Shown here piece after piece: positions 13,522-23,993 of a DNA stretch of 64,000 bases; positions within the stretch are counted from its first letter, which is position 1; each line of letters opens with the position of its first letter. Where the stretch lies: positions 186,001-250,000 of the forward strand of contig JAHRBS010000015.1 in assembly GCA_024305745.1 (NCBI GenBank). Direction: 5' to 3'. Position numbers and translations under genes: made by a program. The stretch is from Polyporus tsugae (Eukaryota > Basidiomycota > Agaricomycetes > Polyporales > Polyporaceae). The notes under the pieces were generated by a model. That model worked only from the letters and a program-made list of their open reading frames with translations, had not been told where the DNA came from and did not search any database.

Positions 13522-16136
13522 TTGGACCTACTAGTACGTAGGCGGAGTCAGCGGACCCTTGTCGGATCATACTGTAAGTCCTACTTGCGCATCTGCGCAC
13601 ACTCGGCCGCGCCTAGCTTGAGGCTGCATGCCAACATCCATACTAAGTGCTCATCCGGATTCTTGGGATCATATACCATCAGTAAACAATAGACGATTAT
13701 TCGCACTCATCAGTCTATGGAGTATAGACACTACGTATCATGACGTTCGATCCCCACTGTATGATACTACTATAGCCTGGAGTCCCTCGAGTCAGCGGGG
13801 CGCCACGGTACTGTACTACATGCCGCAAGTTTTTATGTAACAGCGTCAGGTCGTTTCGCAGAAAACGCCTCTTGTGTGGTTCGCCTACTTCTGCCCCAAG
13901 CGAATGGACACCGTGGCACAACACGCCTATCACCTATTATAATACCGTCGGTGAGCTAGTGGAACCGAGTGAGCTCGATCGTCTGGAACGAGGCGCGAGG
14001 TCGGCGCCGAGGGTGCTGCAGCCTGCGAAAACACAATGCATGTTCCACTCCTCTAAGTTGGGGCGCAGAGACTAAATCCCTTCCGCCCATGCAGTAAGTA
14101 TTCCGTACCCGTGCGCCGCATGCACGCGGCCGGGCTAGGGAGCTTCGTTGGAAGGTACCGCCGCATGACGTACGGTGGCAATGCCAGCACCGACCAGCGC
14201 CCGGCGATCGATATCGTCCACAGTCATCCACCCAACATTACAGTAACATCCGGCCATGGCACTAGTCAGAAAGATATTTAGTATATTCTACAGTAAGTAT
14301 AGTGGCTTGCTGCAGCACGGACTGTTAATACAATATCATTTTGCAATTGGCCACCAGCCTCGAGAGACCCCGTAAATGTCCACGGGACAGTCCACCTCAG
14401 GCTGCCGCGATGCTGGGATGTGCCAGTCTTGGAATGGAGGACCAGGCTCCCCAGGGCTCGACGTGCGATCGAACAGGGTTTCTTCGAAGTTTTTCACGTG
14501 CTTGGCCGCAAGAAAGCTTCATATGATGTTGAGATGCAGACCTTACGAGCAGGCACATACTACTGCAAGTACTAGCTTCAGAGCGCCCATATGCGTTCAA
14601 GGGTGATGCAATAAGTATTAGCCTAGCTGGAAGCATGTGTGAGTATGGAGCAAGTTGTGTTAAGCATGTGGGATGCACAAGGATCGACAGGTCCCGTACA
14701 CTGAACGTTTTACATAAATACGTTTATTAGCGTTGAACGTTTGAACGTTGAACCGCGTTCCTCGAGTCCTCGGACACGGGCTTTTGGGATTTCCGCGCGC
14801 TAAGTTATTTCTGGAGTTGTGCCATACATCGATCGTGGCGCATCCAAGCACAGTCTGAGTAAGAAATCATGAGGACGGCAAGATCGTAAGTAGAGAAGCG
14901 TCCGACGACATACTTACAGTTTGAACATATGACGGATGCGCCACACCGGCCTTAAGCTTCCCCCCATCTCCCATGACCACACCCTACAGTAAAGTTGCAC
15001 CATATGGCAATGTCGCCAGCGACGCACGACATATGTACTGACTGTCCACGACGGAGCACGAGGACAGCGACATAATGATAATGGGATATTCGTGGGTCAC
15101 AGAACGCCCATCATGATGTGCCGGCAGGTGCTCAAGCGCTCAAGCGCTCAACTTGACCCTACTTGACCCAAGCTCGCACGATCAGGCCACACCGAGAACT
15201 CGGCGTGGTCAGATATATGCATCATCATCTTGGATCGACAGCGACGACAGTCCCGGCGGTCCAAGTTTCGATCCGATGGAGAACTGAGTGTCACACGTCA
15301 GGTGAAAGAGGGCGAGAAACGATCGTGAGTGGTCCCGAGCTCTTAGCCCGCAAGCTTGTGCAAGGAAAGAGCCGTCCACCACTCGAGGTAGCACCGCCCG
15401 TGCACCGTCGTCCGAACGGTTCCTGAAGACGTGGGTGCGGAACAGAGAACGGATGCGATTACATCGACTTCTGGGAATGAGTATGAGTGAAGGAAGTAGG
15501 GTGCTGACAGGATACAGCGGCCCGGACCGCGATAGGTATGAAGTCAGTGACGACTACAGGCCTGAACTGGCAGGACCAGGGATCAGATTTAGAAAGGGTC
15601 CGAGCGAAGAGGCACAACTGGGGCGAAAATGAGCACAATACTCACCTTTCGTCACAGGGTCGACATTGCAGAATCGCAAAATATGCACGGAGGTAGCCGG
15701 TGGGGCAACCGAACGAGAACGTCTTCCTTGGCATGGGGTTTGGAAGAGTGAAGGTGGTGACCGGTTAAATTCCCGGTTATATTCACAGCATGCGAACGAG
15801 TAATACACCTAGAACACCGAGTAGCGAATAATCAAAGCAGGAAACTGGGAAGCACTGTACCTGCACGAACGCGGGAGGACGGTCTCATGTACCGATGGCA
15901 TGTGCACGACCTGAGAAGCTCCTCTTGGCGCAGACACCGTAAGCTGAGAGTGGATGGTTAGGCCTTAGGAATGGAGGTGTAGGTGGAGTCCGGCATACGA
16001 AACCGATGCCCTGAATTCCCGCGTCCACATACCATCCTGGCCCGACCGAATATGTTGTCCGAGAACGCAGAGGGATCCTTCCATGGCAAGGACATATGGG
16101 GGGGCATATACGCTCGGAACCGAAGTCCACAGGCGA
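13522..16136. other. 2.6-kb gene-poor stretch
   Basis: No open frame, splice chain or domain convinced me on either strand. Base composition is less GC-rich than the coding regions. It may contain decayed elements or untranslated DNA. A short direct repeat (CTCAAGCG three times near 15130-15150) was the only local pattern noticed. Confidence 0.4.
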
Positions 16137-16639
16137 CTACCTCGACTCTTCACCCGCACTCGCCTCGACCTCCCTCACCACTGCGCGGCCGTCGTGTCAG
16201 CACCGTGCCGAGCGGTGGTGATGCAACAGAAGCACTCACCTCTCTCCAAGTCCTTCCGATCGAGCTCCTCCGTGCGCCGGCTATCGAACCGCCTTCCCAG
16301 CAGCACCTCCCGCCACCCGATCTCCTCGCCCGGCCGCGCCTGCATGTGCACGCTCTTCACGCTCCCCGCATAGGTCCCGTCTGCGCCTGTCGCTTCTGCC
16401 TCCGCCCGCGCGGCCCAGACGTCGTGCGAGCGCGCGAGGTGCCAGATCCGCTCGACCTCGCGCTCGGGGATGGGCTCGTGCTCGGAGAGGCGGGCGCGGA
16501 GGTCCTCGAGGATGGAGATCTGGGCGGCGACGTGGGACCGCTCGTCCGCGGCGGCCTTGCGCTGGTGGAGGTGGTGCATGGCGATGGAGGTGAGGGCGGT
16601 GGAGTAGAGGAGGTGCGGGAGGTATTCGAGGAGGCCCAT
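16137..16639 (-). CDS. Small uncharacterised protein, 2 exons
   Basis: Function not recognised. Exon 1 is 16639-16240 and exon 2 is 16180-16137, joined over a 59-nt GT-AG intron in phase 1, giving 147 aa. The N-terminus MGLLEYLPHLLYSTALTSIA is hydrophobic or amphipathic and could be a membrane or mitochondrial helix. The middle is helical and charged (ISILEDLRARLSEHEPIPE), followed by a segment with Trp-His (VERIWHLARSHDVW). The spliced end, VVREVEASAGEESR, continues the helical character, which supports the intron rather than the longer unspliced frame. Strong G/C wobble bias supports coding. The neighbours give no functional hint. Confidence 0.65.
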
Positions 16640-17765
16640 CTTCGCCGCCGGCCGATGACTTGGGGGACGAGGACGTGGGCTTGGAGGATAGGCTAAGGGA
16701 CAGCAGGTCAGACTCAGGCTTGGGATGAGGGTGAGAAGCGTGACGGTGATTAGTTGCCGAGATTAGAGGCCGGGTTAGAAGCTGTTAGAAGAGCTGATTG
16801 GAAGCTTATTTCAGCGTTCTAGGATGCCTCTAAGCGACTAGTCGTTCTCCGTTGTGTCCATTAGAAGCCGGTTGGAAGACGAATTGTATGCGTGGGAACC
16901 ACTGACCAGATAATCTGGTGGCTGCAGGTCGCGTGAACAGGCTTTTGGCTTCGCCCGTTTGTCGCCCGTCGTGGTTTCGTGAACTCAGCTTCTGGTGAGG
17001 GTCGATTAGAAGCAAGTACAGCAAGATGGCCGTGGTTCTGGCTTATGGCACTGAATTGTTGGAGGAAATGTTCTAGATTTTGGGCGAACCAGTATGTACA
17101 TGTACTGAGCTTGTCGTAGTCGGTATGTAGGTAGGTTGTTGAAGCTCAGCGCGTTCTTGTGCACTGCGAGGTTTCCAAATTCGAGATTCGAATTACCAGC
17201 CGCTCTGAACGTCGACGGGGATGCATGGACTAGCCGAATTCGCTGGTATTGGCTGGTAAGTGTGTAAATTGAGAGAACCCGTAAGGTCGGGTCGTATGGC
17301 GTCAAAAATCGTCATGATCAGAGGCGTTGGCCCCGGGGAACCAAGAGCGGATGGCGGTGGGTCGGAGGAGGGAGAGAGGACTTGGCGGGCGGGTGACAGG
17401 GTGACAGGGCCGGGGCCGGGGGGCGGGTGTGAGAAAGGGCGCGATGTTGGCGCGATGTGGACTGCCCGTTTTTGCCTGTCAGCTGGCGACCGCCGCCTTT
17501 CGGGAGCACAGCGCGGTCGAGCACGATCGTTTCTGTCCCCATCCGAAATGGTGGCGCACTGCACTAGGGAGCGGGTGAAAGGGAAATGGACGTGCATAGA
17601 TCGACCGCTGTGTGTCGGTGCGGGCCATGGTCCGTTACGGGGACTGGGGACTTGTCATGGACGAACGGTGGAGGACGGCTCGAGACGATGGCAGTGGCCG
17701 CCGCCTTCGGTTGATGCTCCTTCGCCCGCTTCCGCTTCCAGAACATCAATCATCGCCCTCATACG

Positions 17766-17889
17766 TATTTATATTTAAGTTATATCCCCCTTCCCTCTCA
17801 CGCCCTCCTCGCGTTCCCTTCTAAGCCTTCGTGTCCTCTTCTCCCTCCCCGACCTCCTCCACCCCCACCTCACGTCCTCAACTCCACCC
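17766..17889 (+). promoter_or_regulatory. TATA-like element and CT-rich leader
   Basis: A TTTATATTTAAG-type AT-rich block (17766-17787) is followed by about 100 nt of nearly pure pyrimidine up to the ATG at 17890. This matches the usual core promoter layout of basidiomycete genes. Inferred from position only. Confidence 0.5.
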
Positions 17890-20800
17890 ATGTCCACTAT
17901 TACACCAGACACTGTCCCCTCCCCAGACGCACACTCCGCTCCGTGCACTGCACCTCTTCCCGAGCCTACACTCGCTCCCCGCTCAGAGTCTCCACCCGCG
18001 CAGGCACCGACCCCCCTCGTCCGGTTTGAGCCCAAGCCTACATCCTGTCCCGAGCCGGCGACACCCCCAGAACCCGAATCCATTCAAATCGACGTCGCGT
18101 CCAACGCACGACATGACCTCATCGAACAGGTCCGTCTTTCCCTCCGCGTCTCTCCTCCGACTCGTCCCCCGTCCCTGTGCTCATCCTACTACCCATCGCA
18201 GATATTCCAACGCGTCGAAGCAGAGACAGCAAGGCGCGCCCAACGGGAGGAGGAGCGCTCTCGCCCCAGCACGGTCTCCAAGCCGCCCTCAATACCGTCC
18301 TTCAGCCCGACGCCCGCGCCCACCGTGATCGCGCGCGACCAGTCGACGGTGACCATCGTCCGCGACAGGAGACGAGGGAGCATCTCGGTCTCGCGCTTCG
18401 GCCAGGTATGTCGCGTCTCTTCTCCTGCCCCCGTCTTCGTCCTTCTCGCCTTCCTCTTCTTCGGCGTCTCGCTGTTCACCTCCTTCGGGCCTATGGCTTG
18501 CCTGGCAGGCTCGTCCCGGCCTTCCGCTCTTCTCTTCATTATGCTATGCTTGGAACGTGGACGTGTCCTCGAGGCTGAGCTTACAAGAGTTACCGACTCG
18601 GAGCTTCCCATCCCCATCCTACTCCCTCCAACCCCGACGTCCCCGCCTGCGGCTGCGGAGTCCCGGGGAACAGTGGGAGAACCCGAGCCTGCGACGTGTT
18701 CGTGCGCTTTGCCCGGCGCACAGCAGGGGCGCAGGCGCACAAGACGCGAACTTACGTTACCCGCGTCACCGCGCAACGTCGTGTCGTGAGTGTGTGCGCG
18801 TCTGTTGTGTCTGTTGTGCCTTGTCTGCGACTCGGTGCGCGGAAGTATTGCCTTCGTATGGCCGTCAAATCGGCGTATGCGGTCCAAGGGGGTTCCATGC
18901 TGCTGGGCGCGGGGCGTGGTGCACTGTTCGGCGGCGCAGAAGCGTTCTTTCTCTAACGTTCTGCTCGGGAGCCTTGTGCTCACCGTGGTAGTGCCGATGC
19001 TGGACCGTCTGCCCATCCTGCAACGTGTCGCGCGAGCGTCTGGCCGTCTGGCATTGGTGGGCCCAGTTCAGGGGAATTTGTCGTCGGCTATGGGGAGGCA
19101 TGCTTCTCCAACCTTGAGGCTTCTTCCTCCGTGTTCGTGTTCTAGCTCTATGACGTTCGTTCGCTCGGGGAGATGGCCCTTGTTCTTCTCCAACGCAAAG
19201 GAATGTCCATACGCGGTATCATGAAAGCTCCAGCACACTGGTTTGCTGCAACGTGGAGTGTGTGTGCATGCGGGAGAAACCCCGACGCGAACGCGCGAGT
19301 TTGCCGTCGGCTAGGGCAACTCGTTCTACCCATCATCCGCATCTCCCGTCGCGTATCTAAATTTTGCCTTCTGGTATGGACCAGACCTGGACCGGACCTC
19401 TCGTTTGGCGCGGACCAAGCTGGATGCTGGGATCGGACACTGTCGTTTGCTCCTACCTGCCCTTGCAGTCTCGTTGGAGCTTTACAACGCTCAGCGTGTG
19501 GGCTCGGTGTGTTCGACCTGGCTTCTGTGATTCCAATTGCCACCGGTACTGGGGAGATGGGTGGACACGATGACAGCCATACGGTGTAGCCCACGAGTCC
19601 GTACGTGGCACGACCCTTGTTTTTGGTTTCTCGTGGCCACATTTACTGCCAGCGTTCCGTGGCGTGCTTTCTGTCGAAGGTTCCCTTCGTGGCGCCTTGT
19701 CCTTCCAGCTTTGGACTTTCCCTCGGGCTGCGGCGTATGCCGGGGAACAAGAATCCCCGCGCTTCTCGGCAGATTGGAACTTGGGGCTTCGCCGCTTCGC
19801 GTCCTCACGGCACGGTTCGGCGACCCAGTGGTTTTCGTGGGAGGAGCTGTTGCGATGCCTGTTGTTCGCGGTTGATGACATCACAGTTTGTGAGGTGCTG
19901 ACGCAGGTCTGCGTTACTTATGCATCGACTTGTGCGCGTGCGAGCGGCACTCTGTGTCTCGCGGGGGCCAGTCTGCCTGATTTGCCTCGCACATTTGTCT
20001 GTGAGATCCTAGTCCTGCCAGTTTTATGTATTACACATCCACCATTGGCTTCCGATCAGTCAGCCCGCTCGGCGTCCAGGCGTTCCGCACCCCGTTGCTC
20101 CTCAAATGGAGATGAGGTTCTGTTCGTTGCGTTCTGTGGTATATTCCCCTTCCTTCCGAGGGACTTAGTGATTTCCTCCACATGATTCCCGCAAGGGACA
20201 GGAAGCTGTCATGCCTAGCCATTGTGTGCCTGGCAGTTCATTTCTCTCCCCTTCTCCCCCCTTGGAACCACGCGGCCTCAAACACCAGCGCTGACATCTC
20301 TCTCTCCCGCTCTTTCCCCCCTCTCCCATCGCGATTCGCAGGCGACCGACCTCTCGTCAGGCACGCTCGACAACCCGAGCAGCCTCCCCGCGCTCTCGCG
20401 CAAGAACTCGCTCATCATCAACGTGTCCTCCTCCGGCGCCTTCTACAAGGCGCAGGAGTACGCCGGCTCAGCGGACTCGTTCGCGTCCGCGTCCGAGCCG
20501 AGCCCTTCGCCGCACAACGACGACGTCGAGGTGCAGGTCACGCAGATGGAGACCATCGCCGGCAAGGTCTCTCTCGGCAAGGCCGTCGGCCGCACGATCG
20601 CGCGTCGGCTCTCCCGCGCGCGGTCGCGCGACATCCTCACCGTGCCTGTGTCGCTCGTCGGGCCTGGGGCTGCGGGGGGCGTCGTCATTGGGGTGTCCGT
20701 CGAGGAGGCGACGGTCGAGGCGGAGTCGGAGGAGCACGAGTGCGACGCTGGCTCGCCGCCAGGCACGCCGCGCAGCACGACGTTCGTGTTCGCGCAAGCG

Positions 20801-21043
20801 GAGGCGCTGAACGCGGGCAGTTCGGGGACGCGCTCGAGGAGGTCGACGGTGAGCATGCCGAACCCGATAGTGGGCAGGGCGCCGACACCGACGCCGACGG
20901 GCGTGCAGAGCCAGGAGAAGGAGAAGGATAGGCGGTTGTCGGGGACGAGCAGCTGGGTCGCGAGGGCGATAGACCTGACGAAGAGGCTGAAGCGGCGGAG
21001 CATGGCCGTCCTCCCACACAACGCGCAGAACTCGGCGCCATGA
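17890..21043 (+). CDS. Ser/Pro-rich disordered protein with 1.9-kb intron
   Basis: Function not recognised. Proposed exons are 17890-18129, 18202-18405 and 20342-21043, giving 381 aa. The first intron (72 nt) is a multiple of three without a stop, so unspliced RNA would also read through. The second intron (18406-20341) has donor GTATGT and acceptor GCAG. The last exon frame has no upstream ATG, so it needs to be joined to something, and phase 0 fits. The protein is disordered, with Pro/Ser/Thr-rich ends, a short helical charged segment (EAETARRAQREEE) and basic phosphorylation-type sites such as SRKNSL, RRGSIS, RRSTVS and RRLSRARSRD. These suggest a kinase-regulated protein, possibly a PKA target, but that is only inference. 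A shorter version ending at 18789 with a hydrophobic tail is possible if intron 2 is retained. Confidence 0.5.
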
Positions 21044-23196
21044 ACACGCGGGCGCGAGGGCCGTATGTCTGCCTGTCCTGTTCTCTTTCTCCTTCTTGGT
21101 CGCCGGCTTCGCGTCAAGCGGGTTCGGTCGTCGTTGGTTTTGTCTTGGCTACTCCATCCGTCGTATTGCTCGTCGTTTGCTGTACATGCTGCTCGCTCGC
21201 CCGCATAGACTTTCTCCCCCTCCTCCCTCTCTCGCCGGCTTATCATCCCATCTCTCCTCTGGTGCTCACGCTCGGAGGCCTGGGGCCTCTGCTGTTTCAT
21301 TTTCCTCTCCCTTCACTTTGTTCCCTCACTCACTCGCACAACCACAACCACGCATACCATCATCGCATCATCAAATTTATGTCACTGTTCCTGCTGGCAC
21401 ACGCATACCCGCCTGTCCATCTTACCTGTCTGCTCGGCTTGATTCTGGTCCCTGTGCTCTCTCTCTCTTTCTCACCGCCTCCACAGTGTATCATTTTACC
21501 CGTGCTTGCTTGAGTTGCATACGCCACGCGTGACGCGTCCTTCATCGTTGTCTACGAAACAAAAACCAGCATGTTCATTCGGAGGAATACATTCGGTCGT
21601 GTACACCGTTTTTGCGGTTCTTACTATTATGCGCCCCTCCCGCGGGACGCTTGCGAGATGGCACGGGGCTCAGCCTCAACGTCAACCCCAAGTTCAAGTC
21701 CACGGTCTGACTGCCGGCTTCGCGCGGATTCGACCGTGTCCGAGCGGAACACGGAAGGTGAGTACTCAGTACTGAGTATCGGGGTCGGTCCGAGTCAGTG
21801 ACTGCGAAGGTACCGGTACTTATGCACGGCGCAGATTATGCTACCCCACCGATTGTGCTCGTGTTTGATCAAGCATCCGGTACGTATCGAAGGGACGGGA
21901 TCCTTCCACCGATCATCGATCGTCCTCTTCAAAACGTACAGTAGCTTACACGGTGTGTTCTCTGTCTGCCAGTTATTAAGTGACTGAAATGACCTCTGTT
22001 TCCAAGTAGGCTCGATCGCGCAATCGACAGAGCTCTACCATACCGTGGACGATCTGTCGGACCAGGTGGGATTACCTGCCGGCGTGCTGCCACTGCTGCA
22101 GCTGGTAAGGTTTGAGACTCGTACGGTACGTTCAGCTCTGCGCTAACATTGGGGTGGAAGCAGGATCCAGATTCCGTACTTTCGGGGGTTGGCGAACCTA
22201 GGTGGCAGTGATGTGGCGAAGGGTTGGATACGAGCGGGTGGAGTGCGATCGGTGGAAGCTTGACGATCGGGGTTGGTGATCGGCTCGCGCAACGGGGCGA
22301 TAGTGTGAGCGATTGTGAGTAGTACTAGTAGTTGGCTCGCATGACTTGGTGCCTCCGTTGATGTTTCATACTTGGGGCAGGCGCAGTCCGAACTTGAAAG
22401 AATACGTGCGAGTCATGATGATGATGAAGTCGAATCCTGCGTGTGGAAGATCAAGCGTTTCCTGCGATTGGCTGTGGACACTGGCTTGACTGTCCCCAAC
22501 CACGGCAGTAAACTTCAAGCTGATCTTACTATTTGGCGCAGGGACTGATGTTCGGCGTGTATGCCAATACGTCGGTAGGTAGGTCTCCGCCATATCATTC
22601 ATAAACGCATCGATGACTCTTTGGAAACATTCTGACCTTGAGACAATTGACAGATACAATAGTACTAGGTTGCCAGAGGGCAAGTGATGACAGCCTCTCA
22701 GGCCTGCACGACCGTGGTGCATGCCAAATATATCTACCATGGCCATCTGTGAGCTTTGTCTAGTAGAAATTGAACCCCGGGATGTGTGTGGAACATACTG
22801 CATGTTTCATCATTTCATGCTATGCCTGTATTATCTTCACCGGGTCTTTGCCCTGTTGAACGTTCACCACCATGACCTCAATGCAGCCCGGAGTTTCCTG
22901 TATCGCTACATTTCTGGCCCTAATCTACTGCTCGCACCCCAGCTAGTCTTTTCTAAGTACGGTGATGTCCAACGCCAGTCTCAGCGCGGCGCGGCAGGAG
23001 GAGTGTGTGCGTGGGAAAGTTTCAGGCGTCGCTGGCATCGTCGACGGTTGTTCCCTGGTTGTTCCCCTGAGGTTGTTCCTGGATTTGTTCTTCAAGCCTG
23101 CTGGTGCCGACTCTCGGTGGTGCCAACTTCTTCCAAGGTACATTTTTGAGATATTTATTGCTTGCTATACCATGCTCACAGCTAGTTGTACAATAG
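21044..23196. other. 2.1-kb stretch without a recognised gene
   Basis: The first ~450 bases are pyrimidine-rich and probably the 3' UTR of the upstream gene. The remainder shows only short, biased frames. The right end must include the promoter of the disrupted F-box gene that starts at 23197. Confidence 0.45.
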
Positions 23197-23283
23197 ATGG
23201 CACCACGTGAATCTGCACTTGCGTGCCACAACATTCTTGCCACAATTTTTGATCACCTCACCCCCACCCCAAGCACATCAGGA
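23197..23283 (+). pseudogene. F-box gene 5' fragment, cut off by retroelements
   Basis: An ATG-initiated stretch of 29 codons reads MAPRESALACHNILATIFDH and continues LTPTP. It aligns with the N-termini of the other F-box genes here (pattern aliphatic-xx-EIxxxIFxxLxPG). After about codon 29 the similarity stops and unrelated sequence begins, with a stop at 23380-23382. The matching C-terminal part lies 10 kb away at 33478-33822 on the same strand. The central ~350 codons are missing. Confidence 0.7.
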
Positions 23284-23515
23284 AAAAACATTTCCTACAT
23301 AGCCACCACTTCAAGCTCCATAGGCTCTGTAGGATCTGTAGATGCGCTGGTGACCTCCATAGGACTCTGTAGGGATATATAGAGTTCAGTAAATCTAGCA
23401 GCAGTGCCCAACGGTATGACAATGGAATCAAAGATCCGAGACACGTTAACATTCAACAATGATGAAAGCAAACCCTGGTAGTAGGCCGGTGCCAATGCAT
23501 GTGCGGTACCTAGGT
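23284..23515. other. Unexplained junction segment left of the chromovirus
   Basis: This 232-bp piece lies between the F-box fragment and the left LTR. It matches neither the LTRs nor the right-hand element by eye. CTGTAGG recurs within it, and the minus strand stays open across it (a frame ending in LELEVVAM). It may be the far end of the second gypsy element or a third insertion. Confidence 0.35.
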
Positions 23516-23961
23516 TGTTACGACTGGCCGTCGAGTAAGGACCAGGGAGACTTACGAGACGAGCAAGGGTGTCGACGAGCACTTGTGCAGCGAGAGCAGA
23601 GCAAGGCTCAACAGTCAGGGCTGGAGACAAGATGTATTGAGTAAGTAGATGTCTACGAGCAAAATACAGCGAGGCTTACCTGGAGACAAGAGGTCGAAAC
23701 TGAGGTCTCCAGGCAGCGAAGTACAGGTCCCTATATACATATAGAGGACAATGAGAACCCAGGGACAATAGGTAACTATGGACACGGGTGAACAATGGAA
23801 ATGGAACAATAGTGATGATGGACAATAAGGAGCTATTGTGCTGAGGAACAAAGGACGAGATACAATGCAACGGAGAACAATAAGTACGACGTGAGAAGTA
23901 GATCGTCCGGAAAAGGAAACTAAGGTGCTGGTAGCAGGCGCCGAATGGAACATTCATGACA
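23516..23961 (-). repeat. 3' LTR of the chromovirus
   Basis: Starts TGTTACGACTGG and ends TTCATGACA on the plus strand; 446 bp. It is preceded, in element sense, by a polypurine tract, so it is the 3' LTR. A TATA-like block (CTATATACATATAG, near 23731-23746) marks the promoter region. It differs from the other LTR at a few dozen sites. Confidence 0.88.
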
Positions 23962-23974
23962 ATACCCCCCTCCT
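23962..23974 (-). promoter_or_regulatory. Polypurine tract of the chromovirus
   Basis: Minus strand reads AGGAGGGGGGTAT directly before the LTR start TGTCATGAATG. This is the expected position and composition of the plus-strand primer for reverse transcription. Confidence 0.8.
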
Positions 23975-23993
23975 AAGGGTTGTGCCTTCACGA

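Noticed and set aside
21040..21513. 157-codon plus-strand frame starting over the stop codon of the upstream gene
   Set aside because: Very Leu/Ser/Pro-rich because the DNA is a pyrimidine-rich 3' UTR; no wobble bias or domain.
22366..22803. 145-codon minus-strand frame in the gene-poor stretch
   Set aside because: Mixed composition, no domain; could be chance in 2 kb of DNA.
23676..23957. Pair of ~93-codon similar minus-strand proteins at 23676-23957 and 29820-30101
   Set aside because: They are translations of the two LTR copies, not genes.
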